Both the position numbers and the translations under genes were made by a program. The notes beneath the pieces were generated by a model. The model was given only the letters and a program-made list of their open reading frames with translations, did not search any database and was not told where the DNA came from. From Microbacterium sp. ProA8 (GTDB lineage Bacteria > Actinomycetota > Actinomycetes > Actinomycetales > Microbacteriaceae): a stretch of 64,000 nt of DNA. The DNA is taken from assembly GCF_039905635.1 (NCBI RefSeq), contig NZ_CP157000.1, forward strand, positions 2,108,001 through 2,172,000, given 5' to 3'. Below, one piece after another: positions 1 through 9,377 of the stretch (position 1 is the first letter of the stretch; the number at the start of each line of letters is the position of its first letter).

Positions 1-210
1 CTGGTCGACGGGCGACGCCACACCGCTGACGGTGAACTGGGATCCGCCGGTGAACTCGATCGAGAACTGGATCGGACGGAACAGCGGCACCAGCGCCGAG
101 CCGATCACGAGGAGGGCGGCGATGAGGAACCACAGGCGTCGGCGCCCGACGAAGGGGAACGAGGTCTTGCCCGTGTAGAGGTCGTTGCCGAGCTGGCTCA
201 TGGAGCGCAT
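1..210 (-). CDS. secF: Protein-export membrane protein SecF (partial, N-terminus only)
   Basis: SecF pairs with SecD in the SecDF complex, which uses the proton gradient to help pull proteins out of the SecYEG channel. Only the first 70 codons are present; the gene runs off the left edge. Visible parts are a short cytoplasmic start, a membrane segment at about residues 26-44, and the beginning of the extracytoplasmic domain with IEFTGG at about 51-56, the SecF counterpart of the SecD DLQGG motif. Its ATG shares one base with the secD stop codon (TGATG), so translation is probably coupled. An internal ATG at codon 4 is an alternative start. Confidence 0.93.
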   Translation of the reverse strand, partial: MRSMSQLGNDLYTGKTSFPFVGRRRLWFLIAALLVIGSALVPLFRPIQFSIEFTGGSQFTVSGVASPVDQ

Positions 211-1934
211 CAGTCGTCTCCCTCCTTGACGGTCTTGCCGGGTTTCGCGCTGTCGGCGGCGGCCAGTTCGGACTGCTTGCGTTCCGCGATGGTCTGGCGG
301 CGGGCGGCTTCGCCGCGCGCCTTGACGTTGCGGCGTCCGGCGGCACCGGTCGCGAGCACCGGCTCGCGGAACTGCGCACGGCCTCGGTAGACCGCTCCCA
401 GAGCCGTCGGGTCGAGTCCGGACAGCGGATGCCCCGACCCGAAGAACCGCGTGCGCGCCAGCAGCTGGAGCACCGGGTGCGTGAACAGGATGAAGATGAG
501 GACGTCGATCGCCGTCGTCAGGCCGAGTGTGAACGCGAAGCCCTTGACCGTCGAATCGGCCAGGATGTACAGCACCACGGCGGCCAGGATGTTGATCGAC
601 TTCGAGATGTAGATCGTGCGCTTCGCGCGACCCCAGCCGTCTTCGACGGCCGACGTGATCGACTTGCCGTCGCGCAGCTCGTCGCGGATGCGTTCGAAGT
701 AGACGATGAACGAGTCCGCCGTGAAGCCGATCGTCACGATGAGGCCGGCGACACCGGCGAGCGAGAGGCGGAAGCCCATGCGCCAGGCGAGGATGCAGAG
801 CGTGACGTAGGTCAGCACCGCCATCACCGCCAGCGAGGCGATGATGATGAAGCCCAGCGCGCGGTAGACGATGAGCGAGTAGATCGCGACGAGCACCAGA
901 CCGATGAGGCCGGCGATGAGTCCGATCTGCAGCTGCTGCGAACCGAGCGTCGCCGAGATCGAGTTCGAGCTCTCGACCGTGAAGCTCAGCGGCAGCGCGC
1001 CGTACTTCAGCTGGTCGGCCAGCACCTTCGCGGTCTCCTGCGTGAAGCTGCCCGTGATGCTCGGCTTGCCGTCGAGGATCACACCGTTCATCGAGGGTGC
1101 CGACAGGACGTAGCCGTCGAGCACGAACGCGAACTGGTTGAGCGGCGCCTGCGCGCCGTACAGCCGCTGGCTGATCTCGCCGAACGTCGTCGTGCCCTCA
1201 CCGTCGAACGAGAGGTTGACCGCCCACTGGTTGTTGGTCTGCTGGAGGCCGAACGTCGCGTCGTCGATCGACGAGCCGTCGAGTTCGACGGGGCCGAGGA
1301 TGTACTTGACGCTGCCGTCGGCGTCGCACGTGATCAGCGGCTCGTCGGCCGGCGCATTAGCGGGATCGTTGGCCGGATCGGCGCAGTCGTAGGCGAGGAA
1401 CTCCGCCTGAAGGGCCGGAGTGATCCACGCGGTGTCGCTGCCGTCGGTCGGCGCCGTCGTCGGCGTCGCCTGAAGCGACGGGTCGGGGGTCGGGTACGGC
1501 GTGGCGGTGCCGTCCTCGCCGACGAACGTGTTCGCCGGCTCGCCCGCATAGAGCACGGCGCGCAGCTGGAGCTGCGCGGACGCCTCGATGCGGTTGCGGG
1601 TCTCTTCGTCGGCCTGACCAGGGATCTGCACGACGATCTGGTTGCCGGCCTGGGTGGTGACCTCGGCCTCGCCGACGCCCGAGGCGTCGACGCGCTGGCG
1701 GATGATGGTGACCGCCTGCTCCATCTGCTCAGCAGAGGGATCGGCGCCGTCCTCGGTCTGCGCCTCGAGCACGATCTGCGTGCCGCCCTGCAGGTCGAGG
1801 GCAAGCGCAGGAGTCCAGGAGCTCTGTCCGAACACGTACACGCCCATGGCGTTGATGCCGAACAGGATCGCGGTGATCGCGAGGAGTCCGGTCAGCGCGC
1901 GCCATGCATGCCGGACGGGAGTGGATGTCGCCAC
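210..1934 (-). CDS. secD: Protein translocase subunit SecD
   Basis: Membrane subunit of SecDF, acting after SecA-driven translocation. The 574-residue protein has a first membrane segment at about residues 13-36, the SecD signature DLQGGTQIVL starting at residue 47, a large extracytoplasmic region, and a C-terminal block of about five membrane segments from about residue 335. In that block TADSFIVYFERIRDE is the SecD/SecF motif that carries the proton-path aspartate. The start is GTG. The gene lies between yajC and secF in the usual yajC-secD-secF order. The extracytoplasmic part holds a Pro/Thr/Ala-rich stretch (about 145-170), common in actinobacterial SecD. Confidence 0.97.
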   Translation of the reverse strand: MATSTPVRHAWRALTGLLAITAILFGINAMGVYVFGQSSWTPALALDLQGGTQIVLEAQTEDGADPSAEQMEQAVTIIRQRVDASGVGEAEVTTQAGNQIVVQIPGQADEETRNRIEASAQLQLRAVLYAGEPANTFVGEDGTATPYPTPDPSLQATPTTAPTDGSDTAWITPALQAEFLAYDCADPANDPANAPADEPLITCDADGSVKYILGPVELDGSSIDDATFGLQQTNNQWAVNLSFDGEGTTTFGEISQRLYGAQAPLNQFAFVLDGYVLSAPSMNGVILDGKPSITGSFTQETAKVLADQLKYGALPLSFTVESSNSISATLGSQQLQIGLIAGLIGLVLVAIYSLIVYRALGFIIIASLAVMAVLTYVTLCILAWRMGFRLSLAGVAGLIVTIGFTADSFIVYFERIRDELRDGKSITSAVEDGWGRAKRTIYISKSINILAAVVLYILADSTVKGFAFTLGLTTAIDVLIFILFTHPVLQLLARTRFFGSGHPLSGLDPTALGAVYRGRAQFREPVLATGAAGRRNVKARGEAARRQTIAERKQSELAAADSAKPGKTVKEGDD

Positions 1935-1977
1935 GTCTTTGCTTTCTTGAGAGCCCGAACGGGCGAACGGACGGGCT

Positions 1978-2436
1978 TCAGCCCTGCGACTTCGTGCCGG
2001 GCTCGGCGTCGGGCTCGGTCTTGTCCTTGCCCGTGGCGTGCTGGTCGTCGCTGATCGAGCTGATGTCGCCGTTCGCGACGCCTTCGGCGTACTCGGCGTG
2101 GCTCTCCTCGGCGGCGAGGTACTCGTCCTCGGTGACCGCGCCGGCCTCGGGGGTCACGACGCGGAGGATGGCCTGGCTGTGGACCTTGATCTGGACGCCG
2201 GGGGCGAGCTCGACGATCGCGGGCTGGTCGAGGTTCTCGGCGTCGTACGAGACGATCGTGCCGTAGAGACCGCCCTGCAGCAGCACCTCGGAGCCGGGCA
2301 CCGTCTGGCGGGCCTTCTCCTCCTGCTCGGCCTTCTGCTTCTGCATGCGGCGGCGCGAGCTCCAGAACATGAAGACGAGGAGCACGACCAACAGGATGAT
2401 GAGGCCGTAGTTGCTCAGGAACGTAGCGAAGTCCAT
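1978..2436 (-). CDS. yajC: Preprotein translocase accessory subunit YajC
   Basis: Small single-pass membrane protein that associates with SecDF. From the ATG at 2436 it has 152 residues: a membrane segment at about residues 9-28, a basic Arg/Lys/Gln-rich stretch, then the YajC core with VLLQGGLYGTI and a long acidic actinobacterial tail. A GTG five codons upstream (2451) is in frame, but the only purine-rich ribosome site (AAAGG) would abut it directly, so the ATG is preferred. It is first in the yajC-secD-secF transcription unit, 85 bases after ruvB. Confidence 0.93.
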   Translation of the reverse strand: MDFATFLSNYGLIILLVVLLVFMFWSSRRRMQKQKAEQEEKARQTVPGSEVLLQGGLYGTIVSYDAENLDQPAIVELAPGVQIKVHSQAILRVVTPEAGAVTEDEYLAAEESHAEYAEGVANGDISSISDDQHATGKDKTEPDAEPGTKSQG

Positions 2437-2520
2437 GGGAGCTGGAAGCACCTTTCGGAGGAGGCAGTCGCCGTGGGCGGCGTTGCCTTGCAGGCGGGGG
2501 TGGGCGTGAGCCTCCAGCGA

Positions 2521-3546
2521 TTATAGGTCATCGAATCCGAGCACCGAGTCGGCCGCCGGCACGCCCAGGTGCGCGTAGGCCTCGGGCATGGCGATGCGCC
2601 CCCGCGGCGTACGTCCCATGAAGCCGATGCGCACGAGGTACGGCTCGACGACGGACTCGATCGTGTCGGCCTCTTCGCCGACGGCGACAGAGAGCGTCCC
2701 GAGTCCCACCGGTCCGCCGCGGAAGCGGCGCACCAGCGCGTCGAGCACCGCGCGGTCAAGGCGATCGAGTCCGATCCTGTCGACGTCGTAGAGGTCGAGC
2801 GCGGCGTCGACGGCGGCGATGTCGGCCCCCGTGCGGCCGTGCACCACGAGGTAGTCGCGCACGCGCCGCAGCAGGCGGTTCGCGATGCGGGGCGTGCCGC
2901 GCGAGCGCCGCGCGATCTCGGCGCGGGCGGCGGGCGGCAGGGTGACTCCGAGCATGGCGGCGGAGCGTTCGATGACACGCTCGAGCTCTTCGGGCTCGTA
3001 GTACTCGAGGTGGGCTGTGAAGCCGAAGCGGTCGCGCAGCGGATTGGGCAGGAGCCCCGACCGCGTCGTCGCGCCGACGAGAGTGAACGGCGCGAGGTCG
3101 AGCGGGATGCTCGTCGCTCCTGCCCCCTTGCCGACCATGATGTCGATGCGGAAGTCCTCCATCGCGAGGTAGAGCATCTCCTCCGCGGCGCGCGCCATGC
3201 GGTGCACCTCGTCGATGAAGAGCACCTCGCCGGGCGTGAGGCTGGACAGCAGCGCGGCCAGGTCGCCGGCGTGCTGGATCGCCGGACCGCTCGAGAGGCG
3301 CAGGGGGCGACCGCTCTCGTACGCCACGATCATCGCGAGCGTCGTCTTGCCCAGTCCGGGAGGACCGGACAGCAGGATGTGGTCGGCGGGCCGCTGCTGG
3401 ATGCGCGCGGCATCGAGCAGCAGCTGCATCTGGCCGCGCACCTTCTGCTGGCCGACGAACTCCGCCAGCGAGGAAGGGCGCAGCGCGCCCTCGATCGCGA
3501 GCTCCGTCTCGTCGACGGGCTCTTCGGCCTCGCGCACGTCAACCAC
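2521..3546 (-). CDS. ruvB: Holliday junction branch migration ATPase RuvB
   Basis: AAA+ motor that drives branch migration of Holliday junctions with RuvA. The 341-residue product has Walker [10 protein letters not shown] at 61-69, Walker B with IDEVH at 111-115, sensor 1 in GATTRSGLL, and a C-terminal winged helix. Length is typical of the family. The GTG start at 3546 lies inside the end of ruvA (8-base overlap) and follows an AAGGAG ribosome site at suitable distance. It is last in the ruvC-ruvA-ruvB set. Confidence 0.97.
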   Translation of the reverse strand: MVDVREAEEPVDETELAIEGALRPSSLAEFVGQQKVRGQMQLLLDAARIQQRPADHILLSGPPGLGKTTLAMIVAYESGRPLRLSSGPAIQHAGDLAALLSSLTPGEVLFIDEVHRMARAAEEMLYLAMEDFRIDIMVGKGAGATSIPLDLAPFTLVGATTRSGLLPNPLRDRFGFTAHLEYYEPEELERVIERSAAMLGVTLPPAARAEIARRSRGTPRIANRLLRRVRDYLVVHGRTGADIAAVDAALDLYDVDRIGLDRLDRAVLDALVRRFRGGPVGLGTLSVAVGEEADTIESVVEPYLVRIGFMGRTPRGRIAMPEAYAHLGVPAADSVLGFDDL

Positions 3547-4165
3547 TCACCGGCTCCTTCCGTGCGGGGCCGAGGGCGGAGAGGGTGCGGCGCAGCAGCG
3601 CCGGCACCGATGCGCGATCGGCGTCCGGCGCATCGGCGGACACGGTGTCCACGGCATCGATCGCGACCCGCTCGGACCAGCCGAGCCCGACCAGCGCCTG
3701 CACGACCTGTGCCGGGATCGCAGCTGCGGTCGCGGCATCCGTCCCGCCGGTCGCCGCGGGCCGGGTCACGGCGATCTTGCCCGCAAGCTGCAGCACGATG
3801 AGCTTGGCGGTCTTCGGACCGATGCCCGAGACGCGGCGGAACGGGGCGTCGTCGTCGGCCGCCACCGCGTCGGCGATCTGCGGCACGGTGAGTGTCGCGA
3901 GCACGCCGAGCGCGGACTTCGGACCCACGCCGGTCACTCCCAGCAGCTGCCCGAACACGGCCAGCTCTTCGCGCGACTCGAAGCCGAACAACGACAGGGC
4001 GTCCTCGCGGACGATGAGCGACGTGTGGAGCGTGACGGCGTCGCCGAGATGGGTGCTGCGCGCCACCTGGGGCGTCACCGCCACGTGGAGGCCGACTCCC
4101 CCGACCTCGACGACGACCGCATCCGCATCGACGTGCACGGCGGTGCCGCGGACTGAGGAGATCAT
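3539..4165 (-). CDS. ruvA: Holliday junction DNA helicase subunit RuvA
   Basis: Junction-binding subunit that recruits RuvB. The 208-residue protein has the N-terminal OB-fold start ([12 protein letters not shown]), two helix-hairpin-helix elements ([16 protein letters not shown] and [13 protein letters not shown]) and the C-terminal domain that contacts RuvB. A -10-like TAGGCT on the minus strand (4177-4172) ends six bases before the ATG, so this gene probably has its own leaderless transcript in addition to any read-through from ruvC. Confidence 0.97.
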   Translation of the reverse strand: MISSVRGTAVHVDADAVVVEVGGVGLHVAVTPQVARSTHLGDAVTLHTSLIVREDALSLFGFESREELAVFGQLLGVTGVGPKSALGVLATLTVPQIADAVAADDDAPFRRVSGIGPKTAKLIVLQLAGKIAVTRPAATGGTDAATAAAIPAQVVQALVGLGWSERVAIDAVDTVSADAPDADRASVPALLRRTLSALGPARKEPVSG

Positions 4166-4241
4166 GGCTCGAGCCTACGATGCGGTTCGGACGTTTGTTC
4201 GAGCGACACGCGCCCGGCGCCGGGGATCGCGCGTCACGGAC

Positions 4242-4823
4242 TCAGCGGCGTGAGAGACGCTCCGCGTCGGCCCACGCCCGCTGGGCCGGAGTGAGCGGAC
4301 CGGATGCCGCCCCCGCCGCCGCCGGCGCCCCACGCCACGCGTGGCAGAGAGCGAGGGCCAGCGCGTCCGCGGCGTCTGCGGGCTTGGGGAGTTCGTCCAG
4401 CCGCAGCACGCGCGCGACCATGGTCTGCACCTGCCGCTTGTCGGCGTTCCCGTAGCCGGTGATCGCCGCCTTCACCTCGGACGGCGTGTGCGTGGCCGCG
4501 GCGATGCCGCGCTCCCCCGCCACGAGCAGGGCGATGCCGCTCGCCTGCGCGGTGCCCATCACCGTCGCGCGGTTGTGCTGGGCGAACACGCGCTCCACGG
4601 CGACGACGTCAGGAGAGTGGGCGTCGAGAACAGCGCGCAGTCCGGTCGCGATCAGCGCCAGCCGCTCCTCGATCGGGGCGCCGGGATCCGACCGGACGAC
4701 TCCGACGTGCACGAGCACCGCCGAGCGATCCGGCGCGACGTCCACGACCCCCACGCCGCAGCGCGTCAGGCCCGGGTCGATGCCGAGCACGCGCAGGCGA
4801 CCGCGGGAGGTTCCGGATGTCAC
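4242..4823 (-). CDS. ruvC: Crossover junction endodeoxyribonuclease RuvC
   Basis: Mg-dependent resolvase that cuts Holliday junctions bound by RuvAB. The 193-residue protein has the first catalytic Asp in [10 protein letters not shown] (D16), the Glu of VAVERVF, and the C-terminal acidic pair in [12 protein letters not shown] slightly long C-terminus is normal for actinobacteria. The start is GTG at 4823, preceded by TAACGT on the minus strand (4835-4830) with a six-base gap, the leaderless pattern seen repeatedly in this window. Confidence 0.97.
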   Translation of the reverse strand: MTSGTSRGRLRVLGIDPGLTRCGVGVVDVAPDRSAVLVHVGVVRSDPGAPIEERLALIATGLRAVLDAHSPDVVAVERVFAQHNRATVMGTAQASGIALLVAGERGIAAATHTPSEVKAAITGYGNADKRQVQTMVARVLRLDELPKPADAADALALALCHAWRGAPAAAGAASGPLTPAQRAWADAERLSRR

Positions 4824-4928
4824 TCCCCCACGTTAGGCGAGGACGACGGATGCCTCGCCCAGGCGCGCCTGGAGGAGGCCCGGGCCATGTCAGTGAGGCG
4901 ACTCGGGCGGGTGGGAGCTCCGCGCGAG

Positions 4929-5690
4929 TCAGTCCTCGTCGTTCTCGAGCTCGGCCTGCACCTCGGCGGTGAGGTCGAAGTTGCTGTAGACGTTCTGGAC
5001 GTCGTCGCTGTCTTCGAGGGCGTCGATGAGGCGGAAGACCTTGCGCGCGGTGTCCGCGTCGACCTCGACCTTGAGGTTCGGGACGAACTCGACGTCGGCC
5101 GACTCGTAGTCGATGCCGGCGTCCTGCAGCGCCGAGCGGACGGACACGAGGTCGGTCGCCTCGGTGATGACCTCGAAGCCCTGGGCGTGCGGCTCGACGT
5201 CTTCGGCGCCGGCCTCCAGCACCGCCAGCATGATGTCGTCCTCGGTCGTGGTCTCGCCGCCCACGACGATGACGCCCTTGCGGGTGAAGTTGTATGCCAC
5301 GCTGCCGGGGTCGGCCAGCGTTCCGCCATTGCGGGTGAGCGCGGTGCGCACCTCGGCCGCGGCGCGGTTCTTGTTGTCGGTCAGACACTCGATCATCAGC
5401 GCGACGCCGTTGGGGCCGTAGCCCTCGTACATGATCGACGCGTACTCGACGGACTCGCCGCCGATGCCCGCGCCCCGCTTGATGGCGCGGTCGATGTTGT
5501 CCTTCGGGACCGACGTCTTCTTCGCCTTCAGCACCGCGTCGAACAGCGTCGGGTTGCCCTGCAGGTCAGGCCCGCCGAGCTTGGCAGCCACCTCGATGTT
5601 CTTGATGAGCTTGGCCCACGACTTCGCGCGGCGGGAGTCGATGACCGCCTTCTTGTGCTTGGTCGTCGCCCACTTGGAATGCCCGGACAT
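4929..5690 (-). CDS. yebC: YebC/PmpR family protein (transcription/translation regulator)
   Basis: Member of the YebC/TACO1 family, DNA-binding regulators in some bacteria and helpers in translation of difficult proline stretches in others. From the ATG at 5690 ([14 protein letters not shown], the invariant family start) it has 253 residues. That ATG follows a near-perfect CAGGAGG ribosome site; an in-frame ATG 12 codons upstream lacks one. The internal motif [17 protein letters not shown] is diagnostic. The gene sits directly upstream of ruvC, as in most actinobacteria. Confidence 0.97.
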   Translation of the reverse strand: MSGHSKWATTKHKKAVIDSRRAKSWAKLIKNIEVAAKLGGPDLQGNPTLFDAVLKAKKTSVPKDNIDRAIKRGAGIGGESVEYASIMYEGYGPNGVALMIECLTDNKNRAAAEVRTALTRNGGTLADPGSVAYNFTRKGVIVVGGETTTEDDIMLAVLEAGAEDVEPHAQGFEVITEATDLVSVRSALQDAGIDYESADVEFVPNLKVEVDADTARKVFRLIDALEDSDDVQNVYSNFDLTAEVQAELENDED

Positions 5691-5764
5691 GGTCCTCCTG
5701 TATTCACGCTCGTCGGCGGGTCGCATCGGCCCGCGTCATTCGGCACGGTCACCGCCGACGGACA

Positions 5765-5770
5765 ATTCTA
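5765..5770 (-). promoter_or_regulatory. Candidate -10 element for yebC
   Basis: TAGAAT on the minus strand, 75 bases upstream of the yebC start, is a good match to a housekeeping -10. I see no convincing -35. It is the best promoter candidate in the 159-base gap between yebC and the EVE-like gene. Confidence 0.35.
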
Positions 5771-5849
5771 TTCCTGCGCCGCAGCGGGTTCGCGATCCCC
5801 GCTCGCGGAGCACCGGGAACCGGCATCCGCTCCCGTATGCAGAAGGTGC

Positions 5850-6371
5850 TCAGAGGGCGAACTCGAAGCCGAACCGCGACGACAGCAGTGCGACAAGGTC
5901 CCGCGGCACCTTGGTGAGGTAGGCGGGCGCCGGTGCGAGTGTCTCGGCCGAGCCGATGAAGGGGAAGTACACGGGGCCCTCCGTCAACTGCTCCACGCGA
6001 TCGCGCACACTCACGATCTCGCCACCGACGCGTCGCAGACTCGGCAGGGTGATCGGCGAGGCGAGCCGCAGCGTGTCGCTGATCGGCATCCGCCAATGCG
6101 GCAGGTCGTCGCCGCGACGCGCCCGCGTCTCCTCGCCGAGCGGGCCGAGCACCCGCCCCCATGCGGCGATGCCCGGCACCGGGAGGGTGCGGTCCCAGAC
6201 GAAGAGGGTGTCACCCGGCTCGGTGAAGCCGACCAGCTCGTGCGACCACTCGAACCGCCGCTCCTCGGCGGCCTTCGGCGCCGTCAGCGCATCGCCGACG
6301 ATGCCGCGCGAGGGGGCGATCATCCAGTAGCGCTCCTCCGGGTGCTCGCGCCACCAGTCGTTGATCGTCAT
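5850..6371 (-). CDS. EVE/PUA-like domain protein, function unknown
   Basis: A 173-residue soluble protein. The pattern RYWMIAPSR near the start, then GDTLFVWDRT and PGIAAWGRV (about 53-75), resembles EVE/PUA-superfamily folds, some of which bind modified nucleic-acid bases. This is an inference from pattern, not a firm match. It separates pdxT from yebC, which are often near-neighbours in actinobacteria, so it may be an insertion here. A minus-strand TAGATT (6384-6379) lies seven bases before the ATG, indicating its own leaderless promoter. Confidence 0.6.
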   Translation of the reverse strand: MTINDWWREHPEERYWMIAPSRGIVGDALTAPKAAEERRFEWSHELVGFTEPGDTLFVWDRTLPVPGIAAWGRVLGPLGEETRARRGDDLPHWRMPISDTLRLASPITLPSLRRVGGEIVSVRDRVEQLTEGPVYFPFIGSAETLAPAPAYLTKVPRDLVALLSSRFGFEFAL

Positions 6372-6408
6372 GAGTCAGAATCTACCCCGCCGTGTCGCCC
6401 GCGCGTGC

Positions 6409-7011
6409 TCAGCGGGCCCGCTCGCGCACCATGTCGAGGAACAGTGCGTGGAAGCGCTGCTCGCCGGTCACCTCCGGGTGGAACGACGTGCCGAGGAGCG
6501 ACCCTTGGCGCACCGCGACGACCCGACCGTCGTCGAGCGTCGCGAGGCGTTCGACGCCGTCGCCCGCCTCCTCCACGAGCGGGGCGCGGATGAACACGGC
6601 GTGGACCGGCGGCTCGCCCAGGGCGGCGACATCGAGGTCGACCTCGAACGAGTCGACCTGGCTGCCGAAGGCGTTGCGCCGGACGGTGACGTCCAGCCCG
6701 CCGAAGGTCTGCTGGCCCTGGATGCCGTCGGTGATGCGGTCGGCGAGCAGGATGAGGCCGGCGCAGGTGCCGTAGACCGGCATGCCCGCGGCGATCGCGT
6801 CGCGGACGGGCTCCCGCATGCCGAACGACCGCGAGAGCTTGTCGATGACGCTCGACTCCCCGCCGGGAAGCACGAGTCCGTCGACGGCCGCCAGCTCCGC
6901 GGGCCGGCGCACCGTCGTCACATCGGCGCCGAGGTCCGTGAGCACGCGCACGTGCTCACGGACATCCCCCTGCAGCGCGAGGACGCCGACCCGTGGCGCC
7001 GGCGACGTCAC
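6409..7011 (-). CDS. pdxT: Pyridoxal 5'-phosphate synthase glutaminase subunit PdxT
   Basis: Hydrolyses glutamine and channels ammonia to PdxS for de novo PLP synthesis. The 200-residue class I amidotransferase has the nucleophile in [10 protein letters not shown] (C83), the oxyanion glycines of LPGGESS, and the His/Glu pair in [10 protein letters not shown] near the C-terminus. The GTG start overlaps the pdxS stop by four bases (GTGA), so the subunits are translationally coupled. Confidence 0.97.
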   Translation of the reverse strand: MTSPAPRVGVLALQGDVREHVRVLTDLGADVTTVRRPAELAAVDGLVLPGGESSVIDKLSRSFGMREPVRDAIAAGMPVYGTCAGLILLADRITDGIQGQQTFGGLDVTVRRNAFGSQVDSFEVDLDVAALGEPPVHAVFIRAPLVEEAGDGVERLATLDDGRVVAVRQGSLLGTSFHPEVTGEQRFHALFLDMVRERAR

Positions 7012-7895
7012 CAGCCGCGCTCGGCGAGACGGTGCGGCGCGGGAAGGTCGGACACGTTGATGCCCACCATCGCCTCGCCGAGTCCGCGGGAGACCTCGGC
7101 GATCACCTTGGCGTCGTCGTAGAAGGTGGTCGCCTTGACGATCGCGGCCGCGCGCTGAGCGGGGTTGCCCGACTTGAAGATGCCCGAGCCGACGAAGACG
7201 CCGTCGGCGCCCATCTGCATCATCATCGCGGCATCGGCCGGGGTGGCGACGCCGCCCGCGACGAACAGCACGACGGGGAGCTTGCCGGTCTCCGCGATCT
7301 CGGCGACCAGGTCGTACGGCGCCTGCAGCTCCTTGGCGGCGACATACAGCTCGTCCTTCGTCATCGAGCGCAGCATGTTGATCTCGCTGGTGATCTTGCG
7401 GATGTGCTTGGTGGCCTCGGACACGTCGCCGGTGCCCGCCTCGCCCTTCGAGCGGATCATCGCGGCGCCCTCGTTGATGCGCCGCAGCGCCTCACCCAGA
7501 TTGGTCGCTCCGCAGACGAACGGCACGGTGAAGTTCCACTTGTCGATGTGGTTGACGTAGTCGGCCGGCGAGAGCACCTCGGACTCGTCGATGTAGTCGA
7601 CGCCGAGCTCCTGGAGCACCTGCGCCTCGACGAAGTGCCCGATGCGGGCCTTGGCCATGACCGGGATCGACACCGCCTCGATGATCCCGTCGATCATGTC
7701 GGGGTCGCTCATGCGCGAGACGCCGCCCTGTGCACGGATGTCGGCCGGCACGCGCTCGAGGGCCATGACGGCGACGGCGCCGGCGTCTTCGGCGATCTTG
7801 GCCTGGTCGACGGTGACGACGTCCATGATGACGCCGCCCTTCAGCATCTCGGCGAGGCCGCGCTTGACGCGGTCGGTTCCCGTGTCGGTGGTCAC
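7008..7895 (-). CDS. pdxS: Pyridoxal 5'-phosphate synthase subunit PdxS
   Basis: Lyase subunit that makes PLP from ribose 5-phosphate, glyceraldehyde 3-phosphate and ammonia. The best start is the GTG at 7895, preceded by a GAAGGGAAAG ribosome site, giving 295 residues, the usual size. An in-frame start 16 codons upstream adds a basic stretch not expected in PdxS. Family motifs include KGGVIMDV near the start, [13 protein letters not shown] and [11 protein letters not shown]. It diverges from the MocR-type regulator across a 131-base control region with a perfect palindrome. Confidence 0.97.
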   Translation of the reverse strand: MTTDTGTDRVKRGLAEMLKGGVIMDVVTVDQAKIAEDAGAVAVMALERVPADIRAQGGVSRMSDPDMIDGIIEAVSIPVMAKARIGHFVEAQVLQELGVDYIDESEVLSPADYVNHIDKWNFTVPFVCGATNLGEALRRINEGAAMIRSKGEAGTGDVSEATKHIRKITSEINMLRSMTKDELYVAAKELQAPYDLVAEIAETGKLPVVLFVAGGVATPADAAMMMQMGADGVFVGSGIFKSGNPAQRAAAIVKATTFYDDAKVIAEVSRGLGEAMVGINVSDLPAPHRLAERGW

Positions 7896-7951
7896 GAGCT
7901 TTCCCTTCGGTCGGAGGCGCCGAAGCGCAACGGGTGAGGACAATGCGGGTA

Positions 7952-7965
7952 TTGGCCTAGGCCAA
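7952..7965. promoter_or_regulatory. Perfect 14-bp palindrome, candidate PdxR operator
   Basis: TTGGCCTAGGCCAA is its own reverse complement. It lies 56 bases upstream of the pdxS start and 61 bases upstream of pdxR, in the only space between the divergent genes. MocR-type PdxR proteins bind such shared regions to control pdxST, which makes this the natural operator. The palindrome is seen directly; the assignment is inferred. Confidence 0.6.
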
Positions 7966-8026
7966 AAGATAGCATGAGGCGTACCCGCCGCTCGGCGGGC
8001 CTGGCGACGAGCAGCAGGGGCGGCAT

Positions 8027-9370
8027 ATGACCCTCGACATCAGCGGGCGATCCGCGGCCGAGATCGCCGAGAGCGTGCGCGCTCGCATCGAGCGGGGGGA
8101 CCTGCTCCCCGGCGTACCCCTGCCCTCGGTGCGGTCGCTCGCGGACGAGCTGGGGGTGAACCGCAACACCGTCGTCGCCGCCTACCGTCAGCTCGCGCAG
8201 GCGGGGGTGATCGTCACGCGCGGCCGGGGCGGCACGCGCGTCGCCGACCTCTCCCCCGTCGCCCAGGAGGGCTTCGCCGCCGGCAACGTGCTGCGCGACG
8301 TCGGCACCGGCAACCCCGACCCCGAGCTCATCCCCGATCCGTCGTGGGCGCTCGCGGGCATGGCCGGCCGCCCCGTCCTCTACGGAGAGCCCGTCATCGA
8401 TCCCGAGCTTGAGCGCTGGGCGCGGGAATGGATGGGCGACGGCCTGCCTCCGACGGTCGACATGCGTCTCACCATCACCAGCGGCGCCGCCGATGCCGTC
8501 GACCGGCTGCTCGCCCAGGCCCTCACCCGCGACGATGCCGTCGCCCTCGAGGACCCCTGCTTCCTCACCAGCATCCACACCGTACGCATCGGCGGCTATC
8601 GTCCCGTCCCGGTCCCCGTGGACGACGAGGGCATGACGCCGGAAGGACTGCGCGCGGCACTGGATCAGGGCGTCCGTGCCGTGGTCCTCACGCCGCGGGC
8701 GCAGAATCCGACCGGCGCCAGCCTGTCGGCTCGGCGGGCGGAAGAGCTGCGCCGGGTGCTGCGGGACCACCCCTATGTGCTGGTGATCGAGGACGACCAC
8801 TTCTCGCTGCTGTCGCAGCAGCCGTTCCACTCCGTCATCGCTCCGGGTCATCGGCGCTGGGCGCTGGTGAGGTCCGTGTCGAAATTCCTCGGACCCGACA
8901 TGTGCCTGGCCGTCACGGCATCCGATCCCGAAACGGCCGAGCGGCTCGCGATGCGTCTCACCCCCGGGACCACCTGGGTCAGCCACCTGCTGCAGCGGCT
9001 CACGCTCGCATTGGTGACGGATGCCGCCACCATGGCCGCGATCGGGCGCGCCGGTGCGCACTACGCGGCGCGCAACGCCGCGTTCGTGGAGAGGCTCACG
9101 GCGGCAGGCGTGCCCGCGGCCGCCGGCGATGGGCTGAATCTGTGGATCCCCCTTCCCGTGCCTGCCCGGGATGTCGCGGAGCAGCTGATGCGACGCGGCT
9201 GGCTCGCCCGGCCGGGCGACGAGTTCGTGCTCGCCGGCGATGCGCCGTCGCACCGTCTGCGTCTGACGGTGCATGACCTCGACGACGCCGACGCGGCGCG
9301 GCTGGCCGCCGACGCGGCCGCCGCGGTGCGCGCCGCCGGCGGACGGCTCGCCGCTCGAGAAGTGGCATGA
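8027..9370 (+). CDS. pdxR: MocR/GntR-family regulator with aminotransferase-like domain (PdxR-like)
   Basis: Likely transcriptional regulator of PLP synthesis. The 447-residue protein has an N-terminal GntR winged helix (about 1-75; [18 protein letters not shown] is the recognition region) joined to a fold-type I aminotransferase-like domain that senses PLP. The PLP lysine is expected in SVSKFLGPD. Proteins of this build next to pdxST are PdxR in Corynebacterium, Listeria and others. It diverges from pdxST and is followed eight bases later by pdxY, so one operon may couple sensing to salvage. Confidence 0.88.
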   Translation: MTLDISGRSAAEIAESVRARIERGDLLPGVPLPSVRSLADELGVNRNTVVAAYRQLAQAGVIVTRGRGGTRVADLSPVAQEGFAAGNVLRDVGTGNPDPELIPDPSWALAGMAGRPVLYGEPVIDPELERWAREWMGDGLPPTVDMRLTITSGAADAVDRLLAQALTRDDAVALEDPCFLTSIHTVRIGGYRPVPVPVDDEGMTPEGLRAALDQGVRAVVLTPRAQNPTGASLSARRAEELRRVLRDHPYVLVIEDDHFSLLSQQPFHSVIAPGHRRWALVRSVSKFLGPDMCLAVTASDPETAERLAMRLTPGTTWVSHLLQRLTLALVTDAATMAAIGRAGAHYAARNAAFVERLTAAGVPAAAGDGLNLWIPLPVPARDVAEQLMRRGWLARPGDEFVLAGDAPSHRLRLTVHDLDDADAARLAADAAAAVRAAGGRLAAREVA

Positions 9371-9377
9371 TCGAGCG

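Noticed and set aside
4341..6593. A 750-codon open frame on the plus strand across ruvC, yebC and the EVE-like gene
   Set aside because: It is antisense to three well-identified genes and its product is Arg/Glu/Val-rich with no family pattern; a G+C-driven artefact.
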